From the NCBI RefSeq assembly GCF_003207895.1, contig NZ_NKUB01000025.1, positions 1 to 37,023 on the forward strand: 37,023 nt of DNA, in the 5' to 3' direction. Below the pieces are notes generated by a model, which saw only the letters and a list, made by a program, of their open reading frames with translations, was not told the DNA's origin and ran no database searches. Source of the DNA: Komagataeibacter swingsii. GTDB lineage: Bacteria > Pseudomonadota > Alphaproteobacteria > Acetobacterales > Acetobacteraceae. A program made the position numbers and the translations under genes. Shown here piece by piece: positions 14,844 through 22,529 of this stretch. Each line of letters opens with the position of its first letter. The first letter of the stretch is position 1.

Positions 14844-16361
14844 TTACTGCTGGAATGCGCGGGCCAGGATATTCTGCTTTTCCAGTGAGACCGGCAGGGT
14901 GGTATTGGTCAGGGCAATACCCTGCCAGCCTGCACCCAGCGCCGTGTACAGGTTGATCGCGTCCTGCAGGCGTTCCAGCCGGGCCATGGCCTCGGCGTTC
15001 TGCGCATTCAGGGTCGTGCGCTCGGTTGTCAGCACTTCCAGGAACCCGACCAGGCCCGCGGCATACAGCTTGCGCGCGCGCTCACTGGCCAATGCGCTGT
15101 CTTCCGCAGCCTTGGCCAGCAGTTCGGTGTGTTCTTCATCATCATGCCATGCGGCCATCGCGTCCTCGACTTCCTTGAAGCCGTTGAGGACGGACTGGCG
15201 ATAGGCCAGCCGGCTGGCTTCGGCCGCAGCCTGCGCCATGCGGATCTGGGATGTGTATTTCCCGCCATGCATCAGCGGCAGGGACGCCATCATCAGGAAC
15301 TGCCAGCTCATGCCGCCCATCTGGAACACCTGATACAGGGCCGATGCATTGGGGTTGAAGTTCAGCGGAATGGTGAAATTCGGGTAGAGCTGGGCAACGG
15401 CCACGCCAATGCGCGCCGTCGCTTCGGCATAGGTACGTTCCGCCTTGCGGATATCGGGACGGTTGGCAATGACCATGGATGGCAGGGTGGACGGGAATTC
15501 CGGCACCGGCGGCAGCGGCCTGGCCACCTTCAGTTCCAGTTCCGATGTGCCGGGCATCTGCCCCATCAGCACGTCAAGCGCATGCGTGATCTGGGAAATA
15601 TGGGTTTTCAGCGGTTCACGCGCCGCCGTCTGTGAATCCAGTTCCGCCTTGGCCTGCGCGATCTGCATGGTGTTACCCACGCCTTCCAGATACAGGCGGT
15701 TGGTCAGGTCATAGGCATCCTGCGCGACATGGATGTTGTTGTTGGCGATTTCCAGCCGCAACTGCTGGTCACGCAGCATCATGTAGTCACCGGCCAGTTC
15801 GGACAGCATCATGACCATGACGGCGCGACGGTCCTCGATCGATTCCTCGACCGCGCGGTTTTCGGCTTCCACGCTGCGGCGGATGCGCCCGAACACATCA
15901 ATCTGCCAGCTCGCGCTGAAACCATAGCCCAGGTACGACGCCTGCGGATGGTTGACCGGGTTGCCGGGCCGCAGTGGCCAGTTGTCGATGTTGATCGAAT
16001 AGCGCACGTCACCCGCGGATGCCTGCGTATCGACCTGCGGATACCACTGCGATGCCTGCACGTCGCGGATCGCGCGCTCGGCCATGATGCGCTGGCCCGC
16101 GACCTGCAGGTTGTAGTTCCCCGCGATCGCCTTGTCGACCAGCTTGTCGAGTTCCGGGTCCTTGAAGAGGTGCCACCACTCCTTTAGTTCCTTGGTGGTT
16201 TCCTCGATCTCTTCCTTGGTGGCGGTGTGGTCGTCCTCGGTAAACTTGGCCGGCGGCTTCATCCGGTCGGGCTGGTAGCGGGGGCCTACCGTGCAACCGG
16301 CCAGGAAAATGGCCGATGTCAGGAACAGGCCGGTCCGGCGGGAAACTGCGTTGATGTTCAT
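14844..16361 (-). CDS. NodT-type outer-membrane efflux lipoprotein
   Basis: 505 residues. A signal peptide ends in the lipobox FLAGC (lipidated Cys23), then TVGPRYQPD, the standard opening of NodT/OprM-like channel proteins. Two outer-membrane-efflux repeats follow, rich in Ala/Gln/Leu coiled-coil sequence (QVAGQRIMAERAIRD; DSQTAAREPLKTHISQ). The protein would form the trimeric outer-membrane exit duct for the HlyD-type adaptor encoded 16 bases upstream. Last gene of the marR-DUF1656-hlyD-nodT cluster. The transported compound is unknown; DUF1656-containing pumps usually export aromatic acids or similar inhibitors. Confidence 0.92.
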   Translation of the reverse strand: MNINAVSRRTGLFLTSAIFLAGCTVGPRYQPDRMKPPAKFTEDDHTATKEEIEETTKELKEWWHLFKDPELDKLVDKAIAGNYNLQVAGQRIMAERAIRDVQASQWYPQVDTQASAGDVRYSINIDNWPLRPGNPVNHPQASYLGYGFSASWQIDVFGRIRRSVEAENRAVEESIEDRRAVMVMMLSELAGDYMMLRDQQLRLEIANNNIHVAQDAYDLTNRLYLEGVGNTMQIAQAKAELDSQTAAREPLKTHISQITHALDVLMGQMPGTSELELKVARPLPPVPEFPSTLPSMVIANRPDIRKAERTYAEATARIGVAVAQLYPNFTIPLNFNPNASALYQVFQMGGMSWQFLMMASLPLMHGGKYTSQIRMAQAAAEASRLAYRQSVLNGFKEVEDAMAAWHDDEEHTELLAKAAEDSALASERARKLYAAGLVGFLEVLTTERTTLNAQNAEAMARLERLQDAINLYTALGAGWQGIALTNTTLPVSLEKQNILARAFQQ

Positions 16362-16377
16362 GATCGTGCCCGGCGCC

Positions 16378-17289
16378 TTACAGGTGGTCTTGCAGCCATG
16401 TCGTCAGACGGCCGCGTTGGGTACGGGACTGGGGGCCGACGCTGATCGTGGCGGTCATGCCGGCCGCCAGTGTCACGCTGTCAGGCACATGGTCCAGGTG
16501 GATACGGACCGGGATACGCTGCGCCAGCCGCACCCATGTGAAGATCGGGCTGACATCCTGCAGCCCCAGGCCGTCGGGCCTGCCGTTCTGGTCGTTGATG
16601 CCGCGGGCGATACTGACCACATGGCCGGGCAGGATGTCCTTGTACCCCATCAGCTTGACACGTGCATCGTCACCCACATGCACGCCCCACATCTTCGTTT
16701 CCTCGAAGTAGCCGTTGACCCAGTAGGAATCGGCGTCGATCACCGCCAGCCGCGCATGGCCTTCCGTGACGTAATCGCCCACCCGCAGGTTGAGGTTGGT
16801 GATGTTGCCGTTGACCGGGGAATACAGGATGGAGCGCTGCAGGTTCAGCTTGGCCAGGTCAAGGGCCGCGCGCGCCGCGTCAACCGATGCGATCTGGGTC
16901 GCCACGTTCGAGTTGAAGACTTCCTGTTCTTCCGCCGACACGATGCCGCCCAGTCCCATACGGCGGCGTGCGTCATTCTGCTTGAGCTTCAGGTCTTCCA
17001 GCGCACCATCCAGCCTGGCCTGCGCCTCGCGGATGGCAAGGCGGAAACGCACGGGGTCAAGCACGAACAGGGGGTCGCCCCGGTGTACGAACTGGTTGTC
17101 GACCACCGGCAGCTGCACCACGGTGCCCGACACTTCCGGCGCCACGTCCACGACATAAACGCGAACACGTCCGTCACGTGTCCAGGGGGCAATCATGTAG
17201 GTGTCCCATAAGGTGACGCCCATGACGATGGCCATCGTCACGACCGCCAGCGTCAGGACCACACGGATCAGGGTGCGAAGGAGGGGCAT
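16378..17289 (-). CDS. HlyD-family periplasmic adaptor (AaeA-like efflux subunit)
   Basis: 303 residues with one N-terminal membrane helix (about 8-30), then APEVSGTVVQLPVVDNQFVHRGDPLFVLD, the classic biotinyl-lipoyl-like half-motif of membrane fusion proteins. A coiled hairpin and the second half-motif (LQRSILYSPVNGNITNLNLRVGD) follow. It bridges an inner-membrane pump and the outer-membrane channel. It lies 28 bases downstream of the DUF1656 gene and 16 bases upstream of the NodT gene. In AaeXAB-like systems the pump partner is a FUSC-domain permease, which is missing from this cluster. Confidence 0.9.
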   Translation of the reverse strand: MPLLRTLIRVVLTLAVVTMAIVMGVTLWDTYMIAPWTRDGRVRVYVVDVAPEVSGTVVQLPVVDNQFVHRGDPLFVLDPVRFRLAIREAQARLDGALEDLKLKQNDARRRMGLGGIVSAEEQEVFNSNVATQIASVDAARAALDLAKLNLQRSILYSPVNGNITNLNLRVGDYVTEGHARLAVIDADSYWVNGYFEETKMWGVHVGDDARVKLMGYKDILPGHVVSIARGINDQNGRPDGLGLQDVSPIFTWVRLAQRIPVRIHLDHVPDSVTLAAGMTATISVGPQSRTQRGRLTTWLQDHL

Positions 17290-17317
17290 GGGAATTTCTC
17301 GAACCTTCTTGGGACAG

Positions 17318-17512
17318 TCAGATGTACAGGATCATCAGGCAGAGGACGCAAGTGTATAGCGCAACCTCGAACAGGGCGAGATGCCAGAACCATTTCATTA
17401 CGCCGCACCACCATAACAGTGACCGCAGCAGCATGGTGACGGGCAGGGCAGCCACGGCATAGACGACAATCGGTGCCATGAAGACACCGAATAGGTTGAA
17501 TTCGCTCAGCAT
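17318..17512 (-). CDS. DUF1656 small membrane protein (AaeX-like)
   Basis: 64 residues starting MLSEFNLFGVFMAPIVVYA, the typical DUF1656/AaeX opening, with two hydrophobic segments (about 8-28 and 43-63). These proteins accompany HlyD and FUSC subunits of aromatic acid efflux pumps; their exact role is not established. Start ATG 17512 is set by the family; the frame is open further upstream, but that sequence is not protein-like. The adjacent upstream position, normally the FUSC gene, holds only about 225 non-coding bases before marR. Confidence 0.85.
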   Translation of the reverse strand: MLSEFNLFGVFMAPIVVYAVAALPVTMLLRSLLWWCGVMKWFWHLALFEVALYTCVLCLMILYI

Positions 17513-17738
17513 CAGGCGGTTCTCATTCCGAACGGTCCCGTTGAAGGAGAAGCAGGCACGGACAGGCCATGGCGGACTGTGGCCCTGCCCGCCGCTATCT
17601 GTAGCCGACCAGGCGCAGGGAAGAAACCGGCAAAGGAGACAAACCGCACGGATGATGCATCCCGTCGTGGCATCGGGTGCCCCCATGCAGGGAGTGCCGG
17701 GGCAGGGGAACACGATGGGATGGCCAGTGGAAAGGGGG

Positions 17739-18212
17739 TCATGCCTGTCCCCCGCCCGGGGTGCCGGTCCGGGCGCACAGATTGGCCTCGATCCGCTCGA
17801 ACACGGAATAGCAGGCCTGCAGTTCGGGGGTGGAAATGCCATGCAGCAGGCGGTTGGACACGGCTTCCACCGCGTGGCGCACCTGGCGTGCGGTGCGTTC
17901 GCCCTTTTCCGTCAGGCTGACCAGCTTGGAACGTTTATCGTCACGGTCGGGGGAACGGAACACCAGGTCACGGCGTTCCAGTACATCAAGCAGGCGGGCA
18001 ACGGACGGGGCTTCGATTTCAAGGGCGCGCACAAGGTCGGTCTGGCGCACCGGCGGCGGCAGCAGGCCAAGGTACAGCACCGGCCGCCACGTCGCTTCCG
18101 TCAGGCCGTATTCATGCAGGTCGCGGTCAACCTGCCTGCGCCACGCGGCGCCAAGCCGGGCGAGACGGCGACCAAACGACAGTTCCTTCTCGTTGCGCTC
18201 CAGATCGGGCAT
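17739..18212 (-). CDS. MarR-family transcriptional regulator
   Basis: 157 residues with the MarR winged-helix core: LTEATWRPVLYLGLLPPPVRQTDLVRALEIEAPSVARLLDVLERRDLVFRSPDRDDKRSKLVSLTEKGE, including the DxRxK wing pattern. I start at ATG 18212 (MPDLERNEKEL); an in-frame start at 18236 is possible but less likely. It precedes the DUF1656-HlyD-NodT genes on the same strand. A 27-bp near-perfect palindrome about 30 bases upstream is the likely operator, so it probably represses itself and the pump and is relieved by a phenolic-type ligand (inference from family). Confidence 0.88.
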   Translation of the reverse strand: MPDLERNEKELSFGRRLARLGAAWRRQVDRDLHEYGLTEATWRPVLYLGLLPPPVRQTDLVRALEIEAPSVARLLDVLERRDLVFRSPDRDDKRSKLVSLTEKGERTARQVRHAVEAVSNRLLHGISTPELQACYSVFERIEANLCARTGTPGGGQA

Positions 18213-18242
18213 TCTGTTCCGCCAGCAGGGACACACAATTAT

Positions 18243-18269
18243 TAAGCATGCAAACCATTTGCGTGCTTA
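18243..18269. promoter_or_regulatory. Probable MarR operator
   Basis: Inverted repeat with arms TAAGCATGCAAA (18243-18254) and TTTGCGTGCTTA (18258-18269), spacer CCA, and one mismatch across 12 base pairs. It lies 31 bases upstream of the marR start, where autoregulatory MarR operators normally sit. Confidence 0.75.
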
Positions 18270-18391
18270 GTATATCCAGAAGCTGCACGTTTCCAGAAAA
18301 CGACAAAGTGAGCCAATGCAATTTCAGCATGGATACTATCTGGCAATGACGTGGATCATTGCCAGACAGCGGGGGCCGGTGGCCCGGGATG

Positions 18392-18826
18392 TTATTTTCC
18401 GCGGCCTGTCATGACCTTGAACAGGTTCCAGATCGCCCGGCCGGTATGGCGGGTCAGCGGACCGGCGACCGTGGTGGCCACGGCGGACAGGGCAACGGTC
18501 TGCCGCAGTTCGTTCAGGGCGTGTTCACGCGCGAATCGCACACGGATTTCTTCCGGTGTCATGTAGGAACGCCGGCCCATGACCAGCCCCATGACAACCA
18601 CCACAAGGTCCGCCCCGAAGACGGCGGCGGCCGAACCAAGGGCGCTGAAACCCAGTGTCTGGTAACAGAAGGCCCACAGCAGCCCATGGCCCGAAATGAC
18701 GGCAAAAAAGGCAAAGATGGCTGCCACAACCAGGAATGCGGCCTGACGACCAAGACGGATCGCCATCAGCTTGCGTAGGGTCAGTTCCCCTTCAATGATG
18801 GTTTTACCGATTTCGCCTATTCTCAT
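18392..18826 (-). CDS. Small membrane protein, phage-holin-family-III/DUF1469-like
   Basis: 144 residues with two hydrophobic hairpins (about 28-48 and 60-82), an amphipathic N-terminus with the repeated TIIEGELTLRKLMAIRLGRQ pattern, and a basic C-terminus. The layout resembles the putative actinobacterial holin-X/YqjE group, usually next to ElaB/YqjD-type proteins, as here. Function is unknown; no lysis genes are nearby, so a phage role is unlikely. Annotated by architecture and neighbour only. Confidence 0.65.
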   Translation of the reverse strand: MRIGEIGKTIIEGELTLRKLMAIRLGRQAAFLVVAAIFAFFAVISGHGLLWAFCYQTLGFSALGSAAAVFGADLVVVVMGLVMGRRSYMTPEEIRVRFAREHALNELRQTVALSAVATTVAGPLTRHTGRAIWNLFKVMTGRGK

Positions 18827-18866
18827 GATGCTCGCGTATCCTCTGGTTGCAGCAGGCTAGAAAGCC

Positions 18867-19124
18867 TTATTTCGTTGCGCGGCCAAGAAAATAGCCGATC
18901 ACCGAGAAAATGGCGATAGCAACAAGCGAACGAGCGCGTGAGCCACCTTTTTTGGGGGCGTGTTCCGCCAGGTTTTCGCGCGCCTGGCCCGCCAGGTGCT
19001 CCGCCTTGCTGGCGACATCATGCAGCGCCTGCCTGCCGTGCGTGTGCAGCAGGTTCTCGATATGGCCCTTCAGCGCCTGCAGGTCTTCGTGGGTGACGTG
19101 CTTGATGGTTTCGGTCTTGCTCAT
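18867..19124 (-). CDS. DUF883/ElaB-YqjD-like small membrane-anchored protein
   Basis: 85 residues: an N-terminal amphipathic helical region (THEDLQALKGHIENLLHTHG...), an Ala/Glu-rich helix, and a single C-terminal membrane segment (SLVAIAIFSVIGYFLGRATK) of the kind that tethers ElaB/YqjD proteins, which bind ribosomes in E. coli. ATG 19124 has AAAGGAAA 8 bases upstream; the frame opens at 19154. It is 40 bases upstream of the holin-like gene on the same strand, matching the yqjD-yqjE pairing of enterobacteria. Confidence 0.75.
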   Translation of the reverse strand: MSKTETIKHVTHEDLQALKGHIENLLHTHGRQALHDVASKAEHLAGQARENLAEHAPKKGGSRARSLVAIAIFSVIGYFLGRATK

Positions 19125-19165
19125 GTTCGTTTCCTTTGTGACGGGTAAAGCCAACTATCCTCTGG

Positions 19166-19173
19166 TAAGGAGG
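19166..19173 (+). promoter_or_regulatory. Perfect Shine-Dalgarno sequence not followed by a standard start
   Basis: TAAGGAGG is followed five bases later by ATT (19179), which is in frame with the ABC-like gene whose first ATG is 19224. No ATG or GTG lies at the right distance. ATT starts exist but are rare. A TTG at 19180 would open a 47-codon frame overlapping the gene, a possible leader. Confidence 0.4.
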
Positions 19174-19223
19174 CAACCATTGCTTATAACGCGTTATCTC
19201 CCCAGTCAGGTTTCTGTTATCGC

Positions 19224-20339
19224 ATGTCTCCTTTCTCCAATCGGCTGGTTGTCAACGCGCTCCGGGCCTTTTCCGGTGCGCCGGGCCTGTCTTTTTCTGC
19301 CGCTGCGGGTACATGCCTGACGGTCGTCAATGACAGGGCTGACTGCCTGTGCGTGCTGGCGGACATGCTGGCGGGCCATGCGCCCGCCAGTGGCGGGCGG
19401 GTCATGGTTGACGGGACGGACGTGACCGGCCTGCCGCCAGGCCGGCGGTCATGCGCGCTGGTGGGCTGGCGCGACCCGCTATTCGCCCACATGACGGTCC
19501 AGGCCAACCTGGCCTTTGCGCTGCGGGCGCGTGGTGAGGAGTCGCACGCCGTGGCGGCGCGGGTGGGCGCGGTACTGGCGCTGCTGGGTCTGGATGGGCT
19601 GGAGCAGGCCCGTTCCGCCTCCCTGTCGCCCGAACAGGCGCTGCGTGTCATGATCGGCCGCGCTTTGGTGTTCGAACCCCCCGTTCTGGTGCTGGAGGAC
19701 CCGTTCACCCCCCTGCCGCCCGCAGGCCGCGTGGCCATGCGGCGTCTGGTCGGCCGGCTGGCGCGCGCGCGCGGGCTGTGCGTGGTGCTGCTGACGCGGG
19801 AGCGCGAGGACGCGCTGCTGCTGGGTGATACGATCGCCTGGATGGATGGCATGGAGGTCGTGCAGTCCGGCACGGCGCTGGACCTGTTCGACCGTCCCGC
19901 ATGCGACCGGGTGGCGACCGGGTTCGGCCATGCCAACAGCCTGACGGTCCGTGTGGCCAGTGTCGGGGATGACGTGGCCCTTGCGCACCTGCCCGGCGGC
20001 CTGCCGGTGGAAGCCATGGCCGCGCCCGGCGTGGAGGCGGACCAGCTGGCCACGCTGTGCATCCGGCCGGACCGGATCGCGGTCCTGTTCCCCTCGCGTC
20101 CCGGCATGGCGGGGGGCGCTGACCCCGACGGGCCGCCAGTGCTGGAGGCGACCCTGACGGACCTGCGGCAGATGGGCGATCATGTCCTGCTGCGTTTCAG
20201 GCTGGCGAATGGCGAGGAGCTGCTGGCGCGTCGCCCGCCCACGCCCGCCCTGCAGCGCGTGGCGCCGGGGCAGGTGGCCATGCTGGCGTGGCAGCCGGGA
20301 CAGGCAATTGCCTTTCCGTTCCGGGGTGAAATGGGGTAG
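19224..20339 (+). CDS. ABC ATPase-like protein with TOBE-type C-terminus, catalytic motifs lost
   Basis: 371 residues aligned by eye to PotA/CysA-type ATPases, but every catalytic motif is altered. The Walker A position reads VVNDRADCL (no GKS/T), the Q-loop region GWRDPLFAHMTV has no Gln, the signature is LSPEQ for LSGGQ, Walker B is VLVLEDP for LLLDEP, the D-loop is TPLPP, and the H-loop is LTREREDAL with no His. The fold's spacing, and a TOBE-like C-terminus (CIRPDRIAVL...), are kept. The gene is intact with normal high-GC codon use, so it is probably expressed. It should not hydrolyse ATP. Start ATG 19224 lacks a good ribosome site; a perfect one lies before an in-frame ATT at 19179. Confidence 0.75.
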   Translation: MSPFSNRLVVNALRAFSGAPGLSFSAAAGTCLTVVNDRADCLCVLADMLAGHAPASGGRVMVDGTDVTGLPPGRRSCALVGWRDPLFAHMTVQANLAFALRARGEESHAVAARVGAVLALLGLDGLEQARSASLSPEQALRVMIGRALVFEPPVLVLEDPFTPLPPAGRVAMRRLVGRLARARGLCVVLLTREREDALLLGDTIAWMDGMEVVQSGTALDLFDRPACDRVATGFGHANSLTVRVASVGDDVALAHLPGGLPVEAMAAPGVEADQLATLCIRPDRIAVLFPSRPGMAGGADPDGPPVLEATLTDLRQMGDHVLLRFRLANGEELLARRPPTPALQRVAPGQVAMLAWQPGQAIAFPFRGEMG

Positions 20340-20383
20340 CGTCCGGCATTCTTCGCCCCTGCCTGAAAGACTGTTTCCTGTCC

Positions 20384-21412
20384 GTGTTCCAGTTTGCGCC
20401 TCGTTCCCGCGTCCGTACCGGCCTGTTCTGCCTGCTGGCGGCCATGTCCGCCCCATCCGTGTCGCCTGCCCCGGCCATGGCCACACCCCCCGTGCGGCAC
20501 AGGGCCGCCCTTGTGGTCGCGAGTACGGAGTCGCAGATGGCCCAGGCGCAGAATGCGGCCTTCCTCCAGCCTTTCGCGCGCGCGTCCCACCAGCCCGTGG
20601 CACGGCAGGCATGGAACGGCACCCTGACGGAGCTGGACGGGCATGGCCTGCATGCGGGGCGTGCGGGCACATGGTCGCTGGTCTTTGCCGAGGACAGCAC
20701 CATCCGCGCCGCCTGCATGCGTGAACTGGTCATCCACCTTGCCGGCAGCGCCACCAACCCCGACGGGTGCGGCGTGCCGGGCATGACAACGCAGGTGGTG
20801 GTGGCATGGGACCAGACACGGCGCAGGCTTGCCCCACGCTGGGCCGATTTCTGGGATATCGTGCGTTTTCCCGGCAAGCGTGGCCTGCGGCGCGACCCGC
20901 GCACCACGCTGGAAATCGCGCTCATGGCCGATGGCGTGGCGCCGGGTGATGTCTACGGCCTGCTTGCCACCCCGCAGGGTGTCGATCGGGCCTTTCGCAA
21001 GCTGAGCCAGCTTCGCCCTTACATAACGTGGTGGTCCAGCCCGGACGATGCCGCCAGCATCCTTGAACACGGGCGGGTATTGATGAGCAGCGCGCCCAGT
21101 GACGCGGTGCGCGGCATTGCCGCAAGCCACAGGGATACGATCGGCATCAATACGGACATGGCGCTGTCCTATGGCCTGTCATGGGGCGTGGTGGCGGGGC
21201 AGTCGGCCTTCCGGCTGGGGCAGGCGCGCAACCTGCTGCACTTCATCATCCAGCCCGGGCAGCAGGCCGCGTTCCTGGCCCGCTATCCCGCCGCGACGCC
21301 ACCTGATGCGGCGCATGCGCCCGTGGCCCTGCCGGTGGACGTGCAGTTCTGGCAGGCGCATTACCCTGACCTGTCACGCCGATTTGACGCATGGTTGCGG
21401 GATGCGGGCTGA
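20384..21412 (+). CDS. Periplasmic substrate-binding-protein-like protein (PotD/SBP_bac type)
   Basis: 342 residues starting at GTG 20384, with a signal peptide (LFCLLAAMSAPSVSPAPAMA) and an extracellular solute-binding-type body. Recognisable features are the RRLAPRWADFWDIVRFPGKRGLR segment, which mirrors the domain-crossing LxPxSWADLWDPxxFPGKRxL pattern of spermidine/putrescine-type binding proteins, and later the ITWWSS and GINTDMALSYGLSWGVV regions. It likely binds a small cation or organic ligand in the periplasm. Its TGA overlaps the ATG of the next gene (TGATG). Its partners are a non-catalytic ATPase homologue and a single short permease, so transport by the usual mechanism is doubtful. 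Confidence 0.75.
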   Translation: MFQFAPRSRVRTGLFCLLAAMSAPSVSPAPAMATPPVRHRAALVVASTESQMAQAQNAAFLQPFARASHQPVARQAWNGTLTELDGHGLHAGRAGTWSLVFAEDSTIRAACMRELVIHLAGSATNPDGCGVPGMTTQVVVAWDQTRRRLAPRWADFWDIVRFPGKRGLRRDPRTTLEIALMADGVAPGDVYGLLATPQGVDRAFRKLSQLRPYITWWSSPDDAASILEHGRVLMSSAPSDAVRGIAASHRDTIGINTDMALSYGLSWGVVAGQSAFRLGQARNLLHFIIQPGQQAAFLARYPAATPPDAAHAPVALPVDVQFWQAHYPDLSRRFDAWLRDAG

Positions 21413-21876
21413 TGCTGCCTGACCTCGCCATCCATCCGGCCGGGCTGCTGGGGGTGGCCGGGGCGTGGATCACGCTCGGCCTGCTGGTGGCGTGCGTGAT
21501 GGTGCTGGCGGTGCATGTGGTGCTGTACCGGGCATGGCCCGCGTGGTGCGTGCTGCTGCGCGGGATGCTGCTTTGCCTCCTGCTGCCGGGACTGGTGCTG
21601 GCGGTATGGTGGCCGCACCTTGCGCATGGGACCGGAGTGGCCAGATGTATCGGGCAGGGGCTGTGCCTTGCCCCCGCGGCGATGTGGCCGCTGCTGCGGG
21701 TGCTGGACCGGATTCCGCCGGGCCTGTCGCGCACGGCCAGTGGGCTGGGGGCGGACGCGAAAATGCGCTTCCGGCTGCTCTGGCTGCCGCTGCTGGGGCT
21801 GCCAGTGGGGGGCGTGGTGGTGTTTTCCCTCGGCATGATCGGGCTATGCGCCATGGCGGCGGTGGCCGGGCATTGA
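21412..21876 (+). CDS. Truncated ABC permease-like membrane protein
   Basis: 154 residues with about four hydrophobic segments and, near the C-terminus, RTASGLGADAKMRFRLLWLPLLGLP, a recognisable EAA-loop relative (EAA-x3-G-x9-I-x-LP), the ATPase-docking site of binding-protein-dependent permeases. Normal PotB/PotC permeases have about 270-300 residues and six helices; this one keeps roughly the C-terminal half. It overlaps the binding-protein gene by one base, so the three genes are coupled. No second permease gene is present. Confidence 0.65.
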   Translation: MLPDLAIHPAGLLGVAGAWITLGLLVACVMVLAVHVVLYRAWPAWCVLLRGMLLCLLLPGLVLAVWWPHLAHGTGVARCIGQGLCLAPAAMWPLLRVLDRIPPGLSRTASGLGADAKMRFRLLWLPLLGLPVGGVVVFSLGMIGLCAMAAVAGH

Positions 21877-21911
21877 AGATTTTATGGATTTGATACGGCA
21901 GGACCACGACC

Positions 21912-22400
21912 ATGACAGATGACACCCCGCCATTTTGGGAAACGACGCCGCTTGAGCAGATGTCCGCCGCGCAGTGGGAATCGCTGTGCGATGGATGTGG
22001 TCGGTGCTGCCTGCACAAACTGCGCGAGGACGAGACGGATGAAGTCCTGTTTACCGATGTCGCCTGCCGCCTGCTGGATACCACGTCATGCCTGTGTACC
22101 GATTATGAACATCGCCAGCGCCGGGTACAGGACTGTATCAGCCTGACGCCTGAAATGCTGGTGGAGATCGACTGGTTGCCGCCAACCTGCGGGTATGTGC
22201 TGGTGCGCGATGGGGAACCGCTGCCGTGGTGGCACCCGCTGGTGTCCGGCACCCGTGATACGGTGCATGAGGCGGGCGTGTCCGTAAGCGGCAGGGTCAT
22301 CAGTGAACGCAAGGCGGGCATGCTGGAGGATCACGTGGTTGACTGGCCGGGCGAAGCCCCGCGGGATGCATTCTGCCGCACGCGTCCGCCCCGGCGCTGA
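21912..22400 (+). CDS. YcgN-family cysteine-cluster protein (UPF0260)
   Basis: 162 residues with the family's conserved cysteines: CDGCGRCC (residues 26-33), VACRLLDTTSCLCTDY and QDC, then the LPPTCGYVLVRDGEPLPWWHPLVSG block that defines YcgN/UPF0260. The Cys pattern suggests a zinc or iron-sulfur site; the biochemical role is not established. AGGA precedes ATG 21912 at 8 bases. Convincing family assignment from motif order; the gene stands 35 bases after the ABC-like operon but need not share its function. Confidence 0.88.
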   Translation: MTDDTPPFWETTPLEQMSAAQWESLCDGCGRCCLHKLREDETDEVLFTDVACRLLDTTSCLCTDYEHRQRRVQDCISLTPEMLVEIDWLPPTCGYVLVRDGEPLPWWHPLVSGTRDTVHEAGVSVSGRVISERKAGMLEDHVVDWPGEAPRDAFCRTRPPRR

Positions 22401-22412
22401 TAGAAGAATGAT

Positions 22413-22495
22413 AAAAGTTTCCGGGTGCCGCCTTTATTTCAAAAAGCGGGCGTTCCTTGAAGCTTTTTGAAAAAAGCTTCACCAAAAACGTCTTC
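22413..22495 (+). repeat. Dispersed hairpin repeat, copy B
   Basis: Begins AAAAGTTTCCGGGTGCCGCC and ends CACCAAAAACGTCT, so the two ends are roughly inverted. The right stem is TGAAGCTTTTT (22458-22468) with AAAAAGCTTCA (22471-22481). The left GC stem is CCGCCTTT/AAAGCGGG with a bulge. It lies between ycgN and the YgjP-like gene. Confidence 0.75.
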
Positions 22496-22529
22496 ATGAA
22501 TTTACGGGATGTTTCATGGCAGGGATACT

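Noticed and set aside
17513-17842. Upstream extension of the DUF1656 protein, or a FUSC remnant
   Set aside because: The translation is Pro/Cys/Arg-rich with no membrane helices of FUSC type, and it overlaps marR.
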